A program made the position numbers and the translations under genes. The notes beneath the pieces were generated by a model. That model was not told the DNA's origin. It saw nothing but the letters and a program-made list of their open reading frames with translations, and searched no databases. A DNA stretch of 64,000 nt from Pleurodeles waltl. Its lineage: Eukaryota > Chordata > Amphibia > Caudata > Salamandridae. Positions 56,479 through 64,000 of the stretch are shown piece after piece (positions within the stretch are counted from its first letter, which is position 1; every line of letters begins with the position of its first letter). The DNA lies in contig NC_090444.1 in the NCBI RefSeq assembly GCF_031143425.1, positions 62,181,533 through 62,245,532 of the forward strand, in the 5' to 3' direction.

Positions 56479-58359
56479 GTCAGATATAGTCATGAATATA
56501 ACCCTTAAACATGTGTATCTTTCACACTATCCTTTTACAGTTCTTTATGGAATGTATGGCTGCAGCCTCCTACATGCAGGAATTCTACCAAACCAACTGA
56601 TATCATTACACACCAATAGCCCCAAGATGCACCTAGAATCATTTTTTTTATAATTCAGTAGGAGCTCAAATACATGAATGCCAGTGGAGACATTTTTAAA
56701 GTGCCAGCTGGAATTTCCCTGTGGGTAGGGCTTGGAGTAGACAACTCGCCTAAAACCTATGTGTTCATGGAGCCATGAACTTCTGCAGTACATAGAGGAG
56801 TACGCACACCTAGGAATGTGTTGTGGTTGGGGTGAGTGTCGTTGACATGGTCCAGTTGTCGCACTTAAATGTTCATAGTAGGCAGCTGTTTAAAGCACAG
56901 TCTTTCTTGGGGTGGGTGGATGCAAATTACACACTTTGGGAGGATTTTGCCATTACTTTTTAGTTTTTTGTTAGTTCATCTTTGCTGCACAGTGACCTGG
57001 TGCTACCTGACATGGGAGGACATCTGTCCACTAGAAAGTAACTCTAGTGAAGCAACCCAATCCTATGTCAGGTGGGGATAGCAGAGCAATGTGTTTGTTT
57101 AAAACCTTTTATGGCATGTGGCTCATTATTGTCATTTCTGCGATTCTATATATCACAAATATGGCCGAAGGGAGTCATTACCCTTTACTGTGGAACACAC
57201 AAGTAAATTGCTTAAATATACAGGTAAATATCCTATGAGCATACGGTTTATCGAAATATAAATTAAACAGATAAAATAGTGATAACAATTACAATATGAT
57301 GAAGCAACTATATATTAAATACATGAAACTCTCTACAAAAGTGTGTAATAAAAAAATAAATGTTTGCAACGAAATCGAAGGGAAGGGAGATGGGGAGATA
57401 CAGAAAACATTCTCCATGTTGAATGCAGTGTAATGAAAGTGAACTGAGTATGTCACAGCAATGTGGAATAAATTGAACATTAAAATGTGTAAACTAATGA
57501 TTACACTTAATATGAACTCAGCTAACTAAGTAGGAACGCTACTTACAAAAGGTTTTTGAAACTTCTTCAGAAAAGGGCTGAAAGCAGATATCTAGGGGGG
57601 GGAATGAGTAAAACCCATTAAGTAGGCCTAAAGTTCCTGTGACACCAGGAAGTTTGAGCTCTTTGGTGGAGCAGGTGGACACGGGGGCGCTTCCAGCCTT
57701 GCGATGGTGACGTAGACCCTCCTTGCCATGTCAGATAGTATACGCTCTTTCACTTCTCCTTGCAGGTCCACTCATGTGCCTTCTCTCCTCCTCCTCCAGG
57801 TACCACAGACGCCATTGAATATATGGACGTCGAGTCATCGATGACTTTTTCACGGTAAGCGGACAGGCATGTCCTACTTTTTGACACCTCATCATAGGAA
57901 GGAGTAAGCTCCAGTTATCTGCAGCATGTTTGCCCTTTGATGATGCATTTCAAGGGCAACTGCAGCCCAGCAGGCAGGGCTGGGAGTGAGGCACAATGTT
58001 GTAGGTGACCAATCTCAGGGAAACACTTGTAGTTTTGGGGTACATGTTCTAGAAAAAATATTTTTTACTAATATATTCATGAACTTGCAGTCAGCAACTA
58101 AATACATGCGAACAAGTTGTGGTCCAATCTGTCTGAGCTGTGGCCCCACACGCCCGGCTTCTTGTACTCTACCCAGGAGGTAGTGGTGGGAGATGACAGC
58201 CAGAGCCTTGACTCTGGGTATAGCCCTTGTGTGGTTGTTTTCACAGTTCTTGCTGTAGCTCTCTACTAGTACCTGCATAGGAACTAAAGCCCAACTAGTC
58301 CCCTTTTGAAGTGCAGGAGTGTTCTTATTTTAAGGGGTAAAAGGAAATGTAAACTATGG
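56479..58359. other. Unassigned DNA
   Basis: I see nothing I can name. The part 57240-57530 is AT-rich. The text near 57730-57870 has splice-like sites (CTCCTCCAG|GTACC, ACG|GTAAGC) around a short stretch, but no homology to support an exon. Confidence 0.4.
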
Positions 58360-60330
58360 GGGGGCAGTAGGGGATTCAGAGGGGCATGTTGTCATTTTTG
58401 GAGGCCTCTTCAAATCTCCCCCAATCGCTCACTGGTGCTTTCCATCCCTCCCTTTTCCTCTCTGTGGTAGGCCTGCACCTCTCCCTTTCTCCATTGCTTG
58501 TCTTTGAACCATTTGCTCACTGGTTGTCCCACCTTCGACTTCCCCCTGTTCACGATGGTTCTCTTTGCAAGAAGTAATGTCAGATTCAGGAACCTGGGTT
58601 GGGCCTTCTTCTTCATGGGGCCTCACAATGCTCATAAAATGCCTCATTCCATTGCATTCAGGTCTGATCCAGAGCTTCTGTGGCCACTCTCCAGAATCCC
58701 ACAATTTTGGGACAGTGGCATAACGAATGGACAAGCCTTGCCTGCTCCAAGTCGCTTCGTCAACAGGATGGTTCAGCGTTAGTAGTCAGCTTTCTCAACA
58801 TTTTGATGAATACGGGGGTCATATATGCCCTGTGCAGGATATTAAACTGTAGGTCCCCCACCACAAGAAGCTTTATTCTACAATTTTATTGAACTCCTTT
58901 TCATGCATTCCCCTACCAAGGCTTTTCTAGCATATGTCATTTTGACCTTCTAAAGAAACCTCAAACCCTTCAATATTGTTCTGTAGAGGCATGTTTTCAA
59001 TTTTCTCTGATTACCTATGGTGGATACTAGTTTTACACATTCATGTGTAGGGGGTTTCATGTCTGTCATGCCCCATATTCTGCATATCCTGGTTATCATT
59101 GCTGTGTGGTTAGGAGTTGTCTAACTGTCCATATTCCTCCATCCTTATCTCAAACATGGCTAGTGCACCATTCTGAAAGAGTTCCCCTATCTTGGTGTCC
59201 CCAGCTATCTTCCACATTTGTCGTTCCCTGGAGGAATGAAGACCCAGATATACAGGCAATCACTTCTAAGGAAGTTCTGGAGTTTGTACCACCACTGGAA
59301 GATTTAGCAAGTAGTATAATAGACAGGGAAACAACATCATTTTAGCAACTGTTATTGTACCAGGCACTGCTAGAGGTAATGTCTTACATACCGAAATGTG
59401 CACTCGCAGAGATGCCGCAGTGGTCCTTAGATCCCAGACAAGCAAGCCTTGATCTGTATAATCTGTCCGCACCTATAAGTAACAGAAGGCACCCATTTAT
59501 ATCCCACTACCTCTGCCTATTTTATCCATCTCATGTTATCCCTTCATCTCAGCACATGTATGGGCGTAGGGTACCAGTTTCTTTCTTTTCTTCCCTCCCT
59601 CTCCCCTGGGCATAAGTAGATACATCCTCCACCCAACATCAACCCAGAAATATCAATTTTTGTTTTCTCCTTGTCCAGGATATAGGTATTCTGAGGGGTT
59701 AGTGTCAAAGTATGTGTAACCGCTCTCACCTATTCTGTTGCCCTGTAAGAGCCATGTATGACTCCTACAACATCGCTCACCCCATATATTTCTGGCATAT
59801 TTATCTATTCTTCTACTGCAGATGTATCTGACCATCTCTTCCCTTCTCTCGGGCCCATCCTGTATCTTCGGTGGTGGATAACATTTGCTGCAGCAGGGAA
59901 CGCTTCTAGTGTGTCTTCCTGTACTTGCTTAGAAGAGGGGCTAGTATCCATCTGTTCCCTCTCTGGTGTCTCCATCTACGGGTCCTCCATCTCCGTTGGG
60001 GCGATTGTTCATTATGGCGACTGACTGTCCGTCTCCTTCTGGGGGCTCATATTTCTCAACCCCTTCCTGCTTCTTATGGGCCTCTGAGAACGAAAGTACA
60101 TTGTCCTGTGATAAGCTTCAGCTTCGCTGGGAGGAGTAGTGCGTACTTCAGGTTTGGATCTGGTAGTCTCATCTTCATCAAGGGAAAGTGGATCTTCTGT
60201 GTAACCCCTCAGGCCTGTACTCTGGAAAAATCTATATTTTTGCTATTCTTTGTAATGAATTGACCATCTATTCTTGCAGCCCTCAGTATTAGATCCCGGA
60301 CTATATGACGTAGCAACTTCATTGCTATGT
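58360..60330 (-). pseudogene. Decayed, internally deleted L1-like LINE (copy C)
   Basis: Read on the minus strand, 60260-60080 matches the ORF1 C-terminal domain (YALLLPAKLKLITG). Near 58860-58660 is the ORF2 C-terminal region (LQFNILHRAYMTP, then HCPKIVGFW). Only about 1.2-1.5 kb lies between, whereas a full ORF2 is over 3.5 kb, so most of endonuclease and RT is deleted. Frames are broken throughout. The 3' end is near 58360. It is older than copy B judging by stops. Confidence 0.65.
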
Positions 60331-60380
60331 TTGCATTAAGCAATGTCACATTTATTTTGTTATTTTAAGCACAGTGAGAT

Positions 60381-60576
60381 TAAGGGGGTTATTCTAACTT
60401 TGGAGGAGGTGTTAATCCGTCCCAAAAGTGACGGAAAAGTGACGGATTTACCACCAGCCGTATTACGAGTCCATTATATCCTATGGAACTCGTAATACGG
60501 CTGGTGGTATATCCGTCACTTTACCGTCACTTTTGGGACGGATTAACACTCCTCCAAAGTTAGAATAACCCCCTAA
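60381..60576. mobile_element. Palindromic MITE, 190 bp, TSD TAA
   Basis: The element is 60384-60573 and is close to a single long palindrome. Ends are GGGGGTTATTCTAACTTTGG on both sides (inverted), with TAA flanking each. The central part pairs CCAGCCGTATTACGAGT with ACTCGTAATACGGCTGG-like text. The terminal wording GGGGGTTATTCTAAC is one step from the GGGGGTCATTCTGAC ends of the retroviral MITEs, so they probably share a transposase. Confidence 0.92.
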
Positions 60577-61559
60577 GTGATTTGCCCAGAATCCCAGGAT
60601 GTTGAGCCAAGACTCGCTTCTGGTTCTCAGTTCCAAAGTCAGCCGCACATCCTCTCCCGCCACACCTCACACTCTGCACCTATCAAGTCCAACAAAGCTC
60701 ACACCGTACAACCACCCCTTCCGCCATACTCCCTGAAAGTCGCGCAAGCAGTTGATACAAATTGTAACACTTCAATGTCTTTGTCACTGGTGTGAAGCGG
60801 TGCATGAATGATGAAACCAGACCACCCAGAACCGTGCTTTAGGCCTTGTGAGGGACCGGCTCAGCGCTACATAAACAGTACAATTCAGTACAATTGTTTT
60901 CCAAAGCCCAATCTACATTTTATGAATTCTCACATTGAGTCCCAAACCCTAATAGCTTTTATGCTTTAGTTTATCTTATCGGTAGGCCAATTATATTGAA
61001 TGTGCATTGCATTTTAATAGCAATCTGCAGCTCATGCATCCCTGAAAGGGATTCTCGGGTCCATCCTATGTTTCATGCACTCCTGTATTTTAATTTGGAG
61101 CTCTGACTCAAGCCTAAATTCCATGTATTATACTGACGAATTGCACTGATGAATTGAAACACAAATGATCAAAGCCTGAAATCTGAGCGTTTAAATGAAA
61201 GAGGAAAATATATTTGGTCATCGTCGTAGAAAGAATGCTCAGCTTTTTGCTTAAGAAATATCTATTCCTACCCAGAGCAGACTTTAGACTACATACTGTA
61301 TTTCTTCCGAGGAGAGAATGCCTGGAAGGGGCTGAGCATTCCTTTAAAAATATCCTCTCCATCATCCTACTGCCAGGAATGTTAAGAGGGGCCAAGCATC
61401 AACATGGGGGTACCTTGCCCCGCTGGGCCCCCCATGGCTGTGGCCCCGTGAAAACTCTACCTTTGAGATCTGTATTTCCCATTGATCTTCAACCTCAAGA
61501 CCTGTTCTTGAGATAGAACAGTACCCCAATCTCAGAAGCTCCCCCTCTCCCTGGCTTGT
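60577..61559. other. Unassigned, with a SINE-like tail near 60800-60900
   Basis: At about 60860-60890 the text CTCAGCGCTACATAAACAG and the short repeat TACAATTCAGTACAATTG resemble an L2/SINE 3' tail like the one at 39515-39595. The rest is unassigned and may include the 3' end of the chromovirus on its right. Confidence 0.45.
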
Positions 61560-63260
61560 TGGGACATCTATGATCCTAAACCAGACGAGCGGCGTAAACA
61601 AATGAGGCAGGTTCCTATGATCTGATAGCTGGTCCATACCCCACCAAGTTTATGAGACATTGTAGATTACATTGTGCCCCATGAGAGTTGAGAATGGAAT
61701 GAACTTCATATTCAGACACCTCACTGTCAGTGACTGGCGCAGGAGGTGGAACAGAACAGAGTGGCAAGAAGGGAGCGGGTTCTAACTAGTAAACATGGAA
61801 CACTGGGTGTATGTACCAATGCATGAATAATTGGAGTTGTACTGTTACTGGACCGATAACCTGTGAAATTGAGAAGGGAGCAGCAAATCTAGGCTTCAAC
61901 TTCACAGGGTATCCTCGAAGATGTAGCTGATGGGTGGAGATCCATACAGAATGTCCCACTTTAGAAGGTCACTGATGTCGATCAACATAATGCTTGTAAG
62001 TTCTTTGGCTGCATTCGGGTGTTGTTGAATGTTTAGGTGTTGTATAATGTTCTTTTGTACCTAATACATTGATGAAAACAGACCTTTTCTGGAGGGAACT
62101 GGGCTCCAGGATTCCTGAATGGGTAACATGCAAGGGTAAAATCCATAAAGACAATACAATGGTGATGATTTCAAGGAACTATTTAGTGAGTTGTTCTAAA
62201 TTAATCCAGCAAAGGGAATTCACCTGCTCCACTCCTCCTGGTACTGGGTCACACTGTATCCAAGATACTGTTCTGTGGCCTGGTTCACTCTTTCCTCAGA
62301 GGGAGGATGAGAGCTGCTGAATTTATGTGACTTTAATTGTAAGAGGTTTATTGAAGCAGACCTGAATTTAGAAGTAAATTGTGTCCCTTGGTCTGACATG
62401 ATATCCATTCAGACAAACTATGTCCTGCATGAAGATTTTAGCCAAACTTGTGCTGCGGCGAGAGGTGCTATAGGTATGAAATGCCCCATCTTAGTGAATG
62501 AGTCAGTTACCAACAAAAAAGCTGTAAATGTGTTGAGGGTGGTACATCCACAAAGAAATCCGCAGATATGGCTGACCACGGCAGAGAGGGCAGAGAACGT
62601 AAAGTGCGTACAGGTTGTTCGTAAACGTTTTCCAAATGTAAAGAAGCAACACATTGGCAATGTACTTGTGGATAGATTTTAGCATTTTTGGCCACCAGAA
62701 TGAACATGCAATGAATTTTTCAGTGCATCTATTCTCAGGATGGGTGGTTAAATGTGCATTGTGACAGAGCGGCAGAGTCTGATCTTACAGTTCCTTTATC
62801 AGTACAAAAAGTATTTTTTCTCTTTAGAGGATGCATTGTTCACCGAGTCCTTGTCTCTGTGAACAGTGCAGTCTTCCAGGAAGACTGTGGGTGTGATAGG
62901 TCTAGTGTGCAGCACAGAAAGGACTTCAGGTGGAGATGATTCCTCAATGATTTTGCCATTCCTTGCTAAACTGTCTGCTTTACTGTGTATACTTCCTTTT
63001 ATACAATTAATGTGAAAGTGGAAATAAGAAAAGAACAGCATCTATTGTGCATCTCTGTGATTTCTCCACGCCATTGACTTGAGAAAACCAAGGTTTTTAT
63101 TATCTGTCTAAACTTCCACTTCATGGTTGTCTCCTTTGAAATTGTGTTTTTAATCTCCAAATGTACCTTTGATGGACAATAACTCTTTATTGTGTATACA
63201 GTATAAATGTGTTCATTCTCTGATAAGATTAAAGAAAAATAGGCCTCTGACTCCAAGGCC
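61560..63260 (-). pseudogene. Ty3/Gypsy chromovirus pol remnant: RNase H, integrase, chromodomain
   Basis: On the minus strand, the RNase H end is at about 63040-62950 (FFSYFHFHINCIKGS, then KADSLARNGK). Integrase follows: a D-containing core piece degraded around 62570-62480 (LLVTDSFTKMGHFIPIAPL) and SDQGTQFTSKF at about 62393-62361, then ERVNQATEQYL near 62295. The chain ends with a chromodomain at about 61715-61570 (SEYEVHSILNSHGAQ, then LVGYGPAIRS and EPASFVYAARL). RT, RNase H, integrase, then chromodomain is the order of vertebrate chromoviruses. Frames change repeatedly and LTRs were not found. Chromodomains guide integration to modified histones. Confidence 0.8.
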
Positions 63261-64000
63261 CCTATCTGCTGGTCTCTTTGAGACAGGATAGGTCCAAAGG
63301 TTTTTGAGGGGGCATCATTTTATATAATAAAAAGATAACCCCATGCCTCCCTGATCCCTACGATCCTCCACACATATTTAATGACCACATTTACTTAGAA
63401 TCCAGTTCTTGAGAAATAGAATAGGGGAACAGAAAGGGAGAAACACTGGAGTGCCAGCTGCATGGAGCTCACTTTCACCACCTGTAAACAAAAGGCATAC
63501 AGATTCAAAGTTTGAAAACACACTAGAAAATGAGCAAGTCAAAACCATAAGTCATTGGCTGTTCCTTTCACCACCAGAGGGTAAAGAGACAGTTTTTCCA
63601 ACAGGATGAATCTGGAGATTCTAAGATTAAAGGACCTGAATGAGGAACAAAGAGAACTGGGTCGCAACAGCACAATGACTCCTGCATTGCAAAGCTACAC
63701 ACAAGAACACAAGAACATAACAAAGGTGCACACGGGAGATCAACTGACCAACCTATGCACCATTACCAAGCAAAGACTGATTTAGAATGCATCCCTTAAA
63801 TACTGTTCCGCCTAGCATGACCTGGAACAGGAACCTTGTTGTCGTCTCGATTTGGTCTGACCATTATACCGTACACTGGAATCCCTTTCAACTTGACCCC
63901 TTCCAACTCGACCCTTGACCCTCGGGTAGGTCACTCCCCCGCCGCTGCAGCTCCACCTGCCCAGACCCCTGCCACCTGTGTGTAGGTCTTGACTCCACTC
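63261..64000. other. Unassigned DNA, possibly more chromovirus
   Basis: RT of the chromovirus would be expected here on the minus strand, but I see no clear RT motif. No other gene is supported up to the window end. Confidence 0.35.

Noticed and set aside
57771..57868. Splice-like sites around a short stretch, possible exon
   Set aside because: Only one weakly supported pair of sites, no repeated copy and no peptide match. Below the standard for a feature.

Overview
This window looks like intergenic or intronic DNA from a very large, transposon-rich vertebrate genome, most likely a salamander or newt. Pleurodeles-type genomes are my best guess, but that is inference from the repeat mix and I could not search. 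Almost everything recognisable is a mobile element or a tandem repeat. I see no bacterial features, no tRNA or rRNA gene, and no clearly intact host gene.

Layout. 1-568: a possible retroelement end and unassigned DNA. 568-2711: a solo LTR with a perfect 5-bp target duplication. 4270-6440: a decayed DIRS-type retroelement (RT and RNase H pieces, + strand). 6540-8140 and 22106-23280: the two halves of one L1-like ORF2 (+ strand), split by an endogenous retrovirus at 8141-22101 (- strand). The retrovirus has gamma-like gag, pro/pol and env, two long LTRs, a 4-bp TTTT target duplication, a PBS resembling initiator tRNA-Met, and many disabling lesions. It carries three multi-hairpin MITEs. For two of them the sister LTR gives the empty site.

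24000-29400: a second, better preserved L1 (- strand) with ORF1 and ORF2, the latter lacking the RT YxDD segment. 29440-38912: foldback DNA, then what I read as a decayed piggyBac-like element. It has a TTAA-type end, long non-coding arms, (TA)n tracts, a 465-bp satellite, a transposase N-terminal exon split by a 2.66-kb solo LTR, a right arm of 335-386-bp repeats and a right terminal repeat. 39.5-44.6 kb: SINE/L2-like tail, minisatellite, foldback elements and a separated direct-repeat pair.

44621-53985: a higher-order tandem array in which two diverged monomers (A and B) alternate with an exact 2,881-bp spacing. Each A monomer holds an exon-like 252-bp open segment between splice-like sites. 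The last B monomer carries a hAT MITE with an 8-bp target duplication. 54.0-54.4 kb: a 37-bp minisatellite. 56350-56475 and 60384-60573: small palindromic MITEs with TAA duplications. 58360-60330: a decayed, internally deleted L1 (- strand). 61560-63260: a decayed Ty3/Gypsy chromovirus (- strand) with RNase H, integrase and a chromodomain.

The elements do not form a working pathway. What they give is a nesting order: the retrovirus landed in an L1, MITEs landed in the retrovirus, a solo LTR landed in a piggyBac transposase, and a hAT MITE landed in the tandem array. The least ordinary items are the chain-of-hairpins MITEs, the A/B array with its exon-like segment, and the retrovirus's unusual PBS and long acidic pol tail.
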